Shown here one piece after another: positions 22,785-35,606 of a stretch of 64,000 nucleotides of DNA. The DNA lies in the NCBI GenBank assembly GCA_036346275.1, contig CM070713.1, positions 74,640,382 through 74,704,381 of the forward strand. Direction: 5' to 3'. The position numbers were made by a program, and so were the translations under genes. Numbering within the stretch: position 1 is the first letter of the stretch; every line of letters starts with the position of its first letter. Under the pieces are notes generated by a model. It did no database searches and was not told where the DNA came from. It worked only from the letters and a program-made list of their open reading frames with translations. This DNA comes from Otatea glauca (lineage: Eukaryota; Streptophyta; Magnoliopsida; Poales; Poaceae).

Positions 22785-25700
22785 TGTATGTCTGCACAAA
22801 AAGCAACACATGCACAAAGAGCCTTCTGATCATCTGATGTGCATCGGATTAGGTAAATTTCGTCTATCTCGCGCTCGCGGCTTCGGTTCTTTCTTTCTTT
22901 TCTGTCATCCAATTCGATCGCAGTGTAGATAGGCCTCTGGGCGGTACGGGATGACAGGCACAAATCAAGAAGAATTTGTACACCCATTATAAAATGTACT
23001 AATACAACAGAAATTAAAGGTGTCATATCCAGTTGTACACACATTGGACTGTGTCCTTTCTTCAGGGGGTCCAAAATCGGTCAGGAACCGGCTGAGACTG
23101 AAACCGGTCTGGTGTTCTGATGTTTTTAAAACCTGTCAAGTTCACTTGGTGTTCCCTTTTGATCAATTCTTCCGTAGAAACATGTCACCTTGTCTAACAA
23201 CCAGCTTCCACTCATCGGATTTTGGAAAAATTTCAGATTCGAATTACCATATATAAAAAACCGGAACGGTTTTGAGCCCGGCTGGAAATCGGGTTTCCAG
23301 CCGGCTGGTTCTGTTTTTTTTTAACCCCAATACGGCATCTCAAACCCTGACTAGAGGAGCACCTGTTAGATGTATCACTTACGTGAAAGACTTAAAACAG
23401 CCTAGATTCACGATCAAAACCCAGATAGTACGAGCTTAATCTGCTAACACTATCGTGAACATTAACCTAGAAGCGATCTGTGAAACCTACATGCATCTTC
23501 ACCCCGAACAGCAACCAGATGTGCCCAGGAGCAAGTCTGACTCCCTTCCACATCGGACAATGTTTGGTACAATGATGAGCTTGTCTTTGGCAGCCGCAAT
23601 ACCGTATGTTTCCTTTTGGTCCCTGTCGGTGTCGCGTCGCCTGAAAAAAGGTAAAGGAGATGGATCGGTGTATCTTTGCAGCATGCTGGCACTGGCAGGC
23701 AATCCGGTCGTGGTTCATCATACATTCCACAACGCCCGCCCTTCTGACTTGGCCATGAATCACACGCACTTCCTCCTCCCAGGTCAATATCTGGGAGAAA
23801 CGAAAAGAAAATACGTACGCAAATCGGTGCCATGGTGCGCATGCAGTTTGATCCAAGCACAACGGGCTGACGAGAGCTCAATTAGTTTACAGGAATTTCA
23901 ATGGCCAAGTTGCTGCTACTTGTGGTGTTCCAACGACACCGCTGCCTCACCAAGTAAGCAATATCTGTAACTGTATCGCTTCTTCTCCTCCTATGTATGG
24001 ACATCACTGAAACAACAGCAACCGAAATATATTTGATATTTGCTATGCTTGCAGTCATTTCAGCTACTAGCTTCTTATTAAAGTTAGATCAGCTAATGGA
24101 GGTAATGCTAACCTTGTCACATGAGGCTAACAGAGGATCGATTATCGAATATTCAATTAGGACCGATGCTTACATGCAGCAGGCGATGTCATTTGCTGCA
24201 ATGATTTGCGGCTTTTGAGATGCTCGATGAGCTTAAACTATTACTACGTAATATGTTTATACAGTTGGAGTTCTTTGCCACTTCCATCGATCACGCGATT
24301 CTGGAACATCTGCCTTTGCTCTACTCTACAAAACTCTGCCGTTTGTTGGAAGGAAAATCCTACTCTTTTGCTGCATCTTATTGGTTGGCATACTTAATTT
24401 AAGCATTCTTCTTATCCATTAATTCATGGTAAGTACATAAAGCTCGGTATGCTTAGCTGAAATCAATTGTCTATATTTGATCTCAATATGCTAAAATTTG
24501 CTAATAAAATCCAGCTAAAAATATTCTACGCTTTATTGTGATAACTTAGAAGTATTTAGCTACTGTAGGAATGCCCTCATGCCACACTGTATTAGACATC
24601 ATATAAGTACTACTTAAATCCGTACTCTGACTAAATTTTGGAGGCAAAAGTTTTCCTCGGTTCCTCCTGAGCCAAGTGGCCAATAAACACTGAGGTTAAT
24701 GCACTTCGCCAAACATTCTTCAAGAATCAATTACTGTAATCATACTGCAGATAGTACTAAAAACCCAAGTGGTGTTTTTAACCTTTCAGAACACAGTAAT
24801 GAGGCATCTTCTGGAAACTGAACCTGGCATGCAGTTGCAGGGGAGCTTATCAGCATTGGGGCATCCCACCAAATTAATAATTGAAGCCTAACTAAATTGA
24901 AAATGAACACTGTATTAAACTTGTCTCCTCAATGAGTCATTCTACATTTCTTGATATGTTCTCTGATTGTAACTTGCAAGGTTGTGCTACTGCCTACTTC
25001 AGCTGTCATCTTCAGAATTAAGCACCTGTTCTGAAGTCTCGTTATGTAGCACATTATTCTTGCTGGGATTATGATACATGATTCATTAGTACAAGACATA
25101 CATCAAGTTTTTCAGGGGGGAAAATCAATTCATTATTTGCGCAGCAAGCAGATCTTTCACATGAATCATGACCAATCTGAATTTCTCATGGGTAAGTGGC
25201 TAACTAACCAGTCATTCAAATGTCCTGATAAAGCTACATATGAAACTAAACACAGATCTTACTAGTTCACCAACTGCCCTAAAAGTTGGTAATGCCCTTA
25301 AACCGTAGAGCCGAAACTGGGATGTTTGCTGTTAACCAAGTCAAGCATTTCTCAAAGACACCAGTCATGTCATGTCATACATGTAGTCTCATTTGCGTGC
25401 GTCTTTTCCATCGTCCGTAGTCATTTGGCATGACAATGTGTCTGTTGAATAGACTGGCCTATCTGCTTACCATCTCCGCAGAGAAGACCTACATGCTAAT
25501 CATGTAGCTAGGGCTTGGAAGTCTGCACAGATTTCAGACAAGCTTTGCTCTGCGGCCCACATCCACACTCTATATGCTTGTAAAAGTGATCACCAACTCA
25601 TAAAGATCCGATCTTGTAGTGGCCAGGCAATACATTGGTGGACACAAGAAGAACAGGATGTGTCATGTCCAACTAGGGGTCCATTGAATTGGCTTGCTGA

Positions 25701-26565
25701 CAGTGACACCAAGTATTCGTGCTTTTAGCAAGTAGGCACAATAATATCTGCTGAGTATGTGGTGACCTTTGCCGTGGTCAATTAGTCACACATAGATAGA
25801 CAAACAGCACGAGTAGGTCTGTAGGCACATCATGCTTGGAATTTTACCCGATCGATGGACACATCACCGTGTAAATTTCACCCGATCGATTCACCGCATG
25901 CTGGGTTAAGTGGCGATTGACAGCGCGCGGGATTGGCTTGAGCGATAAATAAAAGGAGCGATTTTGGCAAGTAATCGCCAGGAGGCAAGGAGCTGCTACT
26001 TTCTCTCGGTAACGACACGTCACCTGCGGCGCCAAAAAAGGAACGGCACGAGCGGCGGCGGATGCCCCTCCTGCGTCGCCGAGTCCGCCGTCCGACGGCG
26101 GCCGTACCACCGCGGCGGTTGGGCCGCGACCTCTGGACGGGTTCCGGTCTGCATCTGCCGCAGAGTCCGCTGTGGGTCGGAACGATAGAACTGACACAAT
26201 ACGAGGGCTCTTATGGCAAATTTCAGCCTCGTTTACCGCCAGGCTCGATCTGCGATCCAGTCCACGGTGTGTCGTAACGGTAACACACTAATACGGTAGC
26301 TTGTGAGTGCTTATCTGCAAAAAATCCCAGTGGGCTCGCGCGATTGCCTCGATCTGGGCCGTGTAGTTTTCGTCTTACGAGTGGCCCGCTCGCGTTCCTC
26401 CTACCCAGCATGGGGGCCCACCTCGTCAGCTAGCCACCACGCAAGCCGCAAAAATTCCTCGCCTCGTCACCCGCAGCTCCGCTTTCCAGTCTCCAGTGGC
26501 CGCCACCGCCGCCGCCTCTTGCCCTCGCTCCGCACCCACCCCGACGAACACCAGAGCTCTCGCAG
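22785..26565. other. Long intergenic region upstream of the pyrophosphatase gene
   Basis: I find no convincing gene. The 23060-23345 stretch is rich in GAACCGGCTG / CCAGCCGGCTGGTTC words in opposite orientation and could be a small inverted-repeat element without clear ends. Frames at 23455-23970 are open on both strands but match no family known to me. The last few hundred bases turn GC-rich and include the leader of the pyrophosphatase gene. Confidence 0.4.
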
Positions 26566-29335
26566 ATGGCGACGGCGGCCACGGCGTCCGCGACCGCGGC
26601 CACCCGCTTCACGCGCCTAGCGGGCGCCGGCCTCCGGCGCAGCCGCCTCCCCACCGCCGTCCGCTTCCAGCGCCGGGGGCTCACCACCACCGCGCTCCTC
26701 AGGGCCGCCGAGCTCCGTCCCAAGGAGCAGGGCCAGCCCGAGACGCTCGACTACCGCATGTTCCTCGTCGACGGCGCGGGGCGCAAGGTGTCGCCGTGGC
26801 ATGACGTGCCGCTGCGCGCCGGCGACGGGGCGTTCCACTTCGTCGTAGAGATCCCCAAGGAGAGCAGCGCCAAGATGGAGGTAGCCACCGACGAGTCCTT
26901 CACGCCCATCAAGCAGGACACCAAGAAGGGCAACCTCCGTTACTACCCGTAAGGACATAGAACCCAGGAAAATTGGATTGGAAATGCTGTAGTTTATGTT
27001 CTTTCTGAAATGTCGCGTCTCTTATGTTAAAGTTGGAACCGTAACTTGTAAATTGAGGCTATAATAGCTGTCCAATTAATTTGGAATGACTAGAGGCTTC
27101 GACGACGAGAAGAGAATGCCATAGTTTAGCTAAAGTTTGCATTTTTTAAAAAAGCTTTTCACTCCCATCTTAAGGATTAAGAATGGAGTAGATTAGAGAT
27201 CAGTAGCAACTGTTGCTTCATGTTGTATTGCAGGAGGTTTTGCTTCGTTTTTGGTTGCAGAATCATAAGTTGATGAAAATGCTGAGTATTTTATGCAGAA
27301 AAGGAGGATGTCGTCCCCATAAGATGCAGTTGGTACAAAGTTTGCCCCTTTATGGTTTTTAGTAGCAAACTTTGTGCCTTTATTGTTTTTAGAATTTTAG
27401 TGGGAGATTTCATCCTTCTAATTCAGCGATTCCTGAGTTTAGCTGGTACATTTTGTAACAGCTGACTTTAATTAGAAGCTAACTTTATGAAGAAAATCTT
27501 TTTCAATGTACTAGTAAAACCCTTCAGGGGAGAATGGTAGTTCTTTTCATACTAGTAACTCATGCTTAGTGATTTTTTTTTTGTGTGTGTGGTAGGCTGA
27601 GGAAATGATGGAGGAGATAGTGTTCTTGTGTCAGTGCTCTTCAATGTAGAAAGATGTGCTGCTTGGATTTTGGCAATATCAGACTGTAGTGGCCACCATA
27701 TTCTTCATTTAGGGATTCATTCAAGGTTTTTGCATTCTCCCATGTTTGGCAGTTGGATCACTTTTAAGACATTTTTGGTTCCCTATTGTGATCTGCCCAT
27801 CTTAAGAATAGCAGATCTTGTGACGATATACTCTTTAGGTTTATATGGAATCTAATCTGAGACTCTGAGAGTGCTCTTAAAGAATTTCTTCTACAATTGG
27901 ATGTTGTGTTAACCACATTTAGCTGTCTTCTTTTTGCCACCAAAACCAACTGCAGACAATAGGTAGGTTGAATTGATTCAAGTTCAAGTTTGTAGTTGAG
28001 TATTTTAAGTCATTTTTTCGATGAAAGCAATTTTAAGCTGCTGTGTTATGTTTGACTTGGGTCCTTTCGAAAAGGATTTTTATGCATGTTTTGTTGCAAT
28101 GTTCATATTTCTTATTGAACTTTCGAGCTGGTATAAAACTTCAAGTGTGAAAGTTCCCTGCTTGTTAGCAAGGCAATTGAGTTTACGCTGGTGTTAGTCA
28201 TGTTGATAAATTTGTGTATGGCTCGTTCTGACATTATCTCTTACATCAGGTACAATATTAATTGGAACTATGGATTATTTCCCCAAACATGGGAGGACCC
28301 GACTTTTGCAAATACCGAAGTTGAAGGAGCATTTGGAGACAATGATCCTGGTAGTAAACTTTTCTATTTTGTTTTCTTTGATAATCATGGTTTTTATATA
28401 GCCCCAGCCACCCTAAATCAATCTTCCTCATGACTTCCCTTTTCAGTTGATGTTGTTGAGATAGGTGAAAGACGAGCTAATATTGGGGATGTTCTTAAGG
28501 TGAAACCGTTGGCAGCTTTAGCAATGATTGACGAGGGAGAGCTTGACTGGAAAATCGTGGCAATTTCTTTGGATGATCCCAAAGCATCTCTTGTGAATGA
28601 TGTAGATGATGTTGAGAAGCATTTTCCGGTATTACTGATGCCCTTGTTCTCCTTTGGTATCCATTGCCTATATCTCCTTGATGGCAAGTAAAGACATTTC
28701 CATGTCATATGACCACTGTTTTCTGTTTTTAATTTTGATCTCAGCTAAGTAGTTCGAAAGCAAATCCTTTGTGGCAAACTTACTTTACAGTCATGTCATT
28801 GAAAAAACAGATATGGCAGTCCTGCTATACTTACTCAATCTCTCCCACGTGCTTTTTGGTAACAACCACTATTGCATTTCTGTGAAGCCTTTTCCTCTCT
28901 GTGATTGTTAGGTTCTCTTGAAAAATTGTAAGTTATTATAGCTTTTGCAATTCAGATAAATTCTACAGTTAGCATTAAAAACAAGGGTTGCATATGCAGT
29001 TAACTTTTACCCCTTGTAACAATTTTTTTGACCAACATTTTATGAGTACTTTTTCAGGGAACATTGACTGCTATCAGAGACTGGTTCAGAGACTACAAGA
29101 TACCAGATGGAAAGCCTGCCAACAGATTTGGTCTTAGCAACAGGCCCACAAGCAAGGTAAGCCTGATCTTAACTTCTTCAGTTATCCTGAAACACAGGGG
29201 ATATTTTTGCAATCTGATTGCATCCTTCATTGTCTCAACTAGGAATATGCTCTGAAGATCATACAAGAAACCAACGAATCATGGGAGAAATTGGTGAAAA
29301 GGAATATCCCTGCTGGAGAGCTCTCACTAGCCTAA
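26566..29335 (+). CDS. PPA6: Soluble inorganic pyrophosphatase, plastid-targeted
   Basis: Five exons: 26566-26948, 28250-28350, 28447-28628, 29058-29156 and 29243-29335. GT-AG junctions and agreeing phases give 285 aa. Residues 1 to about 65 are Ala/Arg/Ser/Thr-rich without acidic residues, a typical transit peptide. The family I PPase fold follows. Residues D158-N-D160-P-V-D163 (FGDNDPVDVVEIG) form the metal-binding signature, followed by GELDWKIVAI and DDVEKHFPGTL. The C-terminus (ESWEKLVKRN) is the usual one. The enzyme hydrolyses the pyrophosphate made by plastid ADP-glucose pyrophosphorylase and amino-acyl or nucleotide synthesis, pulling those reactions forward. Intron 1 is 1.3 kb, the others short. 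Symbol given by analogy with Arabidopsis PPA6. Confidence 0.95.
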
Positions 29336-32300
29336 TCTTAGGTCCATGAGAAGCCCCCGCATTCTTTCAATTATGTACTTAAGCATGCTGTTTTATATGT
29401 TATCAGCGTGCTTCTTCATCTGCAGAACTTTTTTGGGGACCTGTGCGTAAAAGGAATAATCTTGTGGAGTGAATAAGGATTTCTGAGCAAGTTTTTCTGA
29501 ATGAAAAATGGATGTTCTTAAGCAATGATCTTGTGTGTAACAGCAAGTTTTGCAAAATGAATAATTCGTTTAGGAAGTTGGAAATCGTATGCTGAGGAAA
29601 GATGGTTTCGAGGAAGTTACATTAAGCAAATTGTTTTTACTACACCATTAAGCCATGAATATTGAAATGTTGGATTTTTACGGCTGAAAATGCAGAGCTA
29701 ACATAACAGGTACAGAAGTTAGCAAACAATTTACAAATAGGTTGAACATCTAAACCATTTTCACATCTAAATCTAAAGAGAGAGCAGCGGTAGCAAAAGC
29801 AACACCTATGAACCTATAGTATTTGATACAGTCATTAGACGAAACTATCACGCAGGTTGTACAGTGTCAATGCTGATTATTACTTGTTAGGGCCTTGTCA
29901 GTGAGCAACTGAGTACAGAATGGTTTGATCGAGGCCTATAAGAAAGGCACTCCCTGTATACCTCATCAACTTGTACCTGCAGAACGAATGTTGATTAGTA
30001 GCAGCTTTGTTCGTGAACAATATGAGTGACTGCAAACAAGGGAAGATGAGATTCTGAATCTACAACAAAGTTTACTCGTATCTTTCCCAAGACTCGTGTG
30101 CTCAACATGGATAACCTAACCAGTAACCAGAATTGAACTGATTTACCCAACAAACTTAACTGCCCCGGTATCCTGAAATATCCAACAGATGCGCATACAT
30201 AGGGCGTGTTATATAGTTCAATGACAAAAACAACAGTACGGCTTTAAGTAAGGAGTTAAGGACCATAAACAATGCATTAAGCTCCAATAACTAGATATGA
30301 GAGCTCCTGCAATGTCAACCAAAGCTGATCAAATTCTTGATAGACAATGGGGTTGGCAAAAATCAATAATAGGTGTTTTCTATTAAAAAAACTGAATTAC
30401 TGCTCTAAAAAGAGATGAAAATAAGAAGCACTGTACTACAGATGGCAAACAGTTTAAGGCTATATGCATTCAGCTACAAGGCTAAAAGGAAGCTCCACAC
30501 AACTTATGAAAGAAATGGGACGAGTTGGTCTATTCAAGTGGTGCTCACTGCTCCGCAGCTCATATATTGCGACAAAGCTCATTAGGATGTTCTAAAATTT
30601 GCTGCGGACCTGCAGTCACGATAAAGGTGGACGCCATACAAATATGACTGCTCAGCGGCTCAGATATTGCAATAAAGCTCATTAGGATGTTTTAAAATTT
30701 GCTGCAGACTTGCAGTCAAGATATAGGTGGATTCATTGTGTAGATGTCCATGAGAAAATTCAAGTGGAGTAGGGACAAGATGGGTGGGTCCATGACCTTG
30801 CGACAGATTCAGCTGCTCTCAGTAATAAGAAACCCACATTACCCAAGTACAGATGGAAGATTCTGCTACAATGTTGCATAGACTGAGTGAATTCCAAACA
30901 ACATAGTACTACGTAATTGCATGGACTGAGTGAATTCCAGACAACATTATTGCATAGATTAAGAGCAGCTCCAACAAAATTGTTTTTGCCATGGCTGCAT
31001 CAGTAGAGTCCTGCTTGGCTTCTCACAACTTATTAGGTAGAGTCTTGAGTATATCCATATCTGTTATCAAGGCTCTTTTACCCAAGAAGGCAACTCTTTA
31101 AGATCAGGAAGGTAGTCCAAAGAAAAAATTGAGGTTATATTCCATAGCGCCTTCCAACAAATAATGTAACTTCTGGGCAGAAGTTCCTTTGAAAATATTG
31201 GTGTAAATGTTTTTGGAACTGAAGTGCCAATATAACTGTCCTGAGCAAGTCTTCCTTGTCTACTATTTCTTCATGATAACACATCAGTTATTGAATATGA
31301 CTATATAAGGTAACTACAATACTAGCACTGAAAATTCCTTCTTAGCAAGCCCTTTATGTACCACTAACAACTACATAATATTCATTTGTCTAATTTTCCC
31401 CATCAACACAACTCATATCACATCGAAAAAGTATCCAGTCTTAGTCATCAATCTCCTGTCTAGTGTTTCTTGGTTGTTTACTTAATGTAGACAATTTTCC
31501 TAAGAAATATTGACTAACAGAGTTCACACGCATGTATCTGAACCTGGCCTCTCAATTGGCCAAGGATATAGCCAATCCCTATTGTTTAATAAGAAAAATA
31601 TAGCAACATGCTTTGTATCATGGATAGTTTGAATGACCAAAGGTAGAAGGAGCACAGGCTTTATTAGATTTTTTCCCCGTAAATTCATCCTGCGTTATTT
31701 GAGATCACGTAAAAAACTCGGCTTCTGACCAATTGGGATCAGTTCGTTTTCTGATTAATCTCAAGGAGAGTTTAGCAAAGTTACACCCTTGGCTTGGTTG
31801 ATAGTGTTGTCAGCTTACTCGAGATTGTCATGGTATGGTTTATAGCATGTGCTGTATTTGAGGATTAGATGTGTGAAGAGAAATCCATGATTCCACAATA
31901 CATCTGAATTAAGGATTGTCTTTCTTCTCAAACTCCCCTTTTCACTGTACTTTTCACTCTTCAAATTATCCAATGCTGTGCATAAATCACAAGACTTAAC
32001 AGTATGTAAAAACTAAAATGTGAATAGTTAAACACAGCCTGAACAATGCAATTCTCTAGGCTTGGTCAACTAAACAAACCAAAATCAAGTTGATTTAGCT
32101 TGCTCAAACACTGCTATTTTGCAGTTTTGCCGATAAGATGTTACTCTCTTCACAGTAAAGGGGAGCATAATTGCTGAATTTTTCAGCATGTGTCCGCTAA
32201 TGGAAAGGAACAATTGATGTTCTACTTTGTGAACAGAAGCCAGACCACACAATCGTGTTATTATTTTTGACAAAATATTCCAAAAACCGGCAAGTATACT

Positions 32301-32462
32301 CAATTGCCAAGTAACTTTGTACAAATTCTACTGTAATTGACCAAACACTAAATTATAGAATGAGCAACAAGTTATCCAGCAAGAAGTCAGCCTAGTGAAG
32401 AAAATAGCAAAGTTTCCTACAGATCATCACATGCAATACGACAGATGACAGGTATACCCGAG
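29336..32462. other. Intergenic region between pyrophosphatase and GeBP-like genes
   Basis: Contains the 3' UTRs of the two convergent genes at its edges and a 100-bp tandem duplication (30547-30736). A second short duplication (TGCAT(A/G)GACTGAGTGAATTCCA) occurs near 30885 and 30922. No other gene or element with clear ends was recognised. Confidence 0.5.
30547..30736. repeat. Tandem duplication, period 100 bp
   Basis: ACTGCTC(C/A)GC(A/G)GCTCA(T/G)ATATTGC starts at 30547 and again at 30647, and the copies stay aligned through AAAGCTCATTAGGATGTT and GCAGTCA(C/A)GATA. Roughly nine in ten positions agree over 90 bp. Non-coding. Confidence 0.85.
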
Positions 32463-33320
32463 CTAAGGTCCGAGGCCCTTGATGGCGCCAATGAGCAAGC
32501 CATAGACCTCCTTAGCCAGATCGTGCCGCCTCATCTGTGTGCGCACCTCTGCATCAAGCTGACGCCTCCACTTGGCTTCAACCGATCTCGCGTCTTCTGT
32601 CCCTAGTATTGACAAGCCCTTCTCCAGGGACACCAGGGACAGTGCTCGACCATTCGTCTTCCAGTACCCATCAAGCACCTCGGTAACTACCGGCAGCATG
32701 GCTGCTGCGTCCGGGACAGTGCGCTGCTCGTTGGCGTCCCCCTCACCGGCCTCCGCATCGTCCTCAGCAGGCGGGACGAGGTGGTCGCCCCACACGTTGT
32801 TGCAGAGGTTGCGCACGCGGCTGTCGTGCGGGCCCGCTGCCGCGGCCGGCGCCGCGTGTAGGAACTTGCTCTTGAGGCGCTTCAGCTTGTAGTACACCTT
32901 GGCCTGGTCGAGGTGCGGGGAGAGGGAGCTCCTGATGGAGTCAAAGAGCGCGCCCATGTCCGGGAGGCGCGGGACATGGCCGGTGCGCGCGCGGAAGGCG
33001 GCGGCGCCGGTGAGGAGGGCGACCTCGTCTGCGTCGCTCCAGAGCTTCTGGACGGCGCCGTGGACTCCGCCACCGGGGACAACGGTGGCGGCGGGTGCCG
33101 TCACCGCGGCGAGCGCGGCGGAGTCCGGAAACGCGCGGGGCCTGCGCTTGCGCTCGCTCTTGCGGGAGGAGGCACCGGCGGGGGAGCCGCGGAAGCTAGG
33201 GTTGGGCTCCGGGCGGCCGTCGTACACGCGGGGATTGGGGCGGGACGAGCGCTTCTTGGACCTGGGAGGGGAGGGGGAGGCGTCGTCCATGGCGCTCGGG
33301 GACGGCCGCTTGGATGGCAT
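32463..33320 (-). CDS. GeBP-like (GLABROUS1 enhancer-binding, DUF573) DNA-binding protein
   Basis: Single exon, 285 aa. The N-terminus is Ser/Pro/Arg-rich with basic clusters that look like nuclear localisation signals (SKKRSSRP, RKSERKRRPR). The DUF573 domain spans about residues 92-178: KLWSDADEVALLTGA, a middle containing DMGALFDSIRSSL, then KVYYKLKRLKSKFL and NLCNNVWGDH. The C-terminal helix region (VEAKWRRQLDAEVRTQMRRHDLAKEVYGLL) corresponds to the leucine-rich dimerisation region of the family. Members are plant-specific transcription regulators linked to cytokinin response and trichome genes in Arabidopsis; the role of this one is not known. The start gives a plausible N-terminus. An alternative ATG 10 codons in would also keep the domain. 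Confidence 0.9.
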   Translation of the reverse strand: MPSKRPSPSAMDDASPSPPRSKKRSSRPNPRVYDGRPEPNPSFRGSPAGASSRKSERKRRPRAFPDSAALAAVTAPAATVVPGGGVHGAVQKLWSDADEVALLTGAAAFRARTGHVPRLPDMGALFDSIRSSLSPHLDQAKVYYKLKRLKSKFLHAAPAAAAGPHDSRVRNLCNNVWGDHLVPPAEDDAEAGEGDANEQRTVPDAAAMLPVVTEVLDGYWKTNGRALSLVSLEKGLSILGTEDARSVEAKWRRQLDAEVRTQMRRHDLAKEVYGLLIGAIKGLGP

Positions 33321-33475
33321 CGGCGCGGGTGCGGCCTGGCCGTGCGGTTTTGGGGTCGTCGGGTTCGATGCTCGGCAGGTCGGGCTGGGATTTGGGGGGA
33401 GGGAGCGATCGATCTGCGTCTGCCACCGTGCTGTCTAGTTGAGAATACTGTGTTTATCTATCCCCTTATTTTATT

Positions 33476-33483
33476 TATTTATA
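33476..33483 (-). promoter_or_regulatory. Candidate TATA box of the GeBP-like gene
   Basis: Minus strand reads TATAAATA within GTTTTATAAATAAAT, about 160 bases upstream of the ATG at 33320. The area is AT-rich, so a chance match is possible. Confidence 0.4.
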
Positions 33484-34668
33484 AAACTAACCCTCGTGAA
33501 TATATTTGTAAAAATTAGTCCCCTCGTTCACTGAAAGACGTGGCGCGGTAGATGACACCTATCTGTTACCACGCGTGGAGGTGGCCCGCACCGCGGTAGT
33601 CAAGTCCCCACACTCGGCCTCCCACGCACGCTCATCTGTCTACCGCTCCTTCCACAGTGAGGATAGGATTATTTTTACAAATACGTTCTTTAAAAAAAGA
33701 GAGCTATATCCGGTTATTTATATGGTTTCTGTCTTTCTTATATGTCAGTTTAGTTTGCCTATTTTGCTAATAAATTCAGTCATTAGTGCATTTTTTCAAA
33801 ATCTAAAAAATCTGTCAATAGTGAGTGTATTTGTGTGTTTGAGCAGAATTTGGTCACTTGTTCCGGGGGACGGGTGTTCTTTCATGAGTGCGTTTCGGTG
33901 GGTTTGACCATTGTAGCTTTTGCATGGATAGCTGTCCATTGAGAAGGGCTACGCACAAAATTGAAAAATCTGCCATTGCTCTCATATTTCATATTTTCTA
34001 TTGTATGCCGTACTATATATCGTGCATCACAATCTAATAGATACAAATATCCCTCGCAAAAAAGTACAAAATACTTCATCATACTTTTGTGTTGTATGCT
34101 CCTTGTATTTGTGCTCAGTTACATTTGTATTGATATTTTGGATAAAGATAAATTAAATACATGTAGTGATAAAAAATAATTCATAATTTCACCATCTAAA
34201 TAGCTTGTTTTCACCCCTTTGTTTTATTTCGTATGTGGAAAAGTATACAATTAAATTTTAGTTCAGTTGTCGTGGAGTAATCCATTCCCCTTGGCCATAA
34301 TAACACAAGCCTCGATTATGTGGTCACCATCACATATTTCCCCCCACTGAAATTTCAATATCTCCAACAATCATGGAGAACGGTCCCTAATTTTTTTTGA
34401 CATGTTTGTATCGGTAAATATCTATATTTTACTTTATGATACACCTACATTAATTTGTACCTTTTATTTCTCAACTGGCAAATAATACGGTAAGTATATT
34501 TGGTTTGAATGATAGATTTATATTTACAGCAAACAAGACATTTCTGTTGAATAAGTGAGCCCCACCATAAAAGTAGTGCATCACGGTGAGATTTGGTGTT
34601 TATTTGCAACTTTTGTATATATAAATATCAAATTGTCGAACAATTTCTCGAAGCAAGATATAACACAT
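33484..34668. other. Intergenic region, no gene recognised
   Basis: AT-rich with short random frames. The first part is the upstream region of the minus-strand GeBP-like gene. No element ends were identified. Confidence 0.45.
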
Positions 34669-34676
34669 TAAGCTAA

Positions 34677-35214
34677 GAGTAAATTTCACAAAACTATAAG
34701 TTCTTTGTACATACTATCAGAAAACTACAGATTTGAGAAGAATTTGTTTCACAAAACTACAGATTTATTTTACAAACTATCATAAAGCTACAAATTTTAG
34801 TTTCTATTTTACAAAATTACAGACTTTAGGAGAACTTGTATCACAAAACTAATGGTTTTAGAAGAACTTGTTTCACAAAACTACATGTTTTAGAATTGGG
34901 TATTTTTTGTAACAGGTCTGACAGTGTGTACCCACATAACGGTCTCACATGCCCTCATTCCCCGTTTTCACTCACGCGTGAGGCTATCATGTGGGTCCAG
35001 ATTGTTAGAATCGTTACAAGAAACGATTAATTTTAAAACTTGTAGTTTTGTGATACAAGTTCTTCTAAAATCTGTAGTTTTATAAAATAGAAGCTAAAAT
35101 CTGTAGTTTCTTGATAATTTGTATAACAAAACGGTAGTTTCGTGAAATAGATGCTAAAATCTGTAGTTTTCTGATAGTTTGTACAAAAATATGTAGTTTT
35201 GTGAAATTTATTCC
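34677..35214. mobile_element. Foldback MULE-like MITE, 538 bp
   Basis: Two long arms are inverted copies: left (G)AGTAAATTTCACAAAACTA, then ACTATCAGAAAACTACAG; right CTGTAGTTTTCTGATAGT, then TAGTTTTGTGAAATTTATTCC. Inside each arm, units such as ACTTGT(A/T)TCACAAAACTA repeat several times. It is flanked by TAAGCTAA on both sides (34669-34676, 35215-35222), extending to 9 bp with one mismatch, as expected for Mutator-like insertion. Only a unique core of about 130 bp (34905-35035) lacks repeats. Confidence 0.8.
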
Positions 35215-35375
35215 TAAGCTAAAGATCGCTACTGCGCACACAAATTTTGTACATTGTACGTAATAATCTGATAAGATCTTTTTGCTTTACGCAAGATACG
35301 ATCAATTCAAAGCGTAGCACAATACATGACAATTTAATATACATATTTAATCTAGAAGCTACTACTTACAATTTA

Positions 35376-35606
35376 GGCCCTGTTTGGTATAGCTCCAGAT
35401 TCCAGCTCCACCTCAGAGCTGGAGCTTGTAGGCTAAAATAAAGTGAATTAAGTTTATATTTTTAGTCTAAAATGTAAACAAGATGACCCACCTAAACACT
35501 CTTAATGTACCCACAGCTCCAGCTCCATAAATTTCTGGAGCTAGGAATACCCTGCTCCACCAACTCCACGAATTTTGATGGAGCTGGAGCTATCCCAAAC
35601 ACCCTC
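35376..35606. mobile_element. Tourist-type (PIF/Harbinger) MITE, 231 bp
   Basis: Starts GGCCCTGTTTGG and ends CCAAACACCCTC, with TTA on both sides (35373-35375, 35607-35609). The inside is built of AGCTCCAGCTCC / GGAGCTGGAGCT words in inverted order. It lies about 420 bases upstream of the PHD-gene start codon, in its promoter region. Confidence 0.8.

Noticed and set aside
23060..23345. Possible MITE with GAACCGGCTG inverted words
   Set aside because: Inverted words exist but I found no matching ends or target duplication, so it is only mentioned within the intergenic entry.
23455..23970. Overlapping frames of 130-170 codons on both strands
   Set aside because: No recognisable domain, no splice support and no codon-use signal. 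Frames are open on both strands, which suggests chance.
25844..26411. Frames upstream of the pyrophosphatase gene on both strands
   Set aside because: GC-rich promoter and leader sequence with Arg/Pro-rich translations and no family resemblance.
26430..26958. Minus-strand and second-phase frames over pyrophosphatase exon 1
   Set aside because: Shadows of the supported exon in GC-rich sequence.
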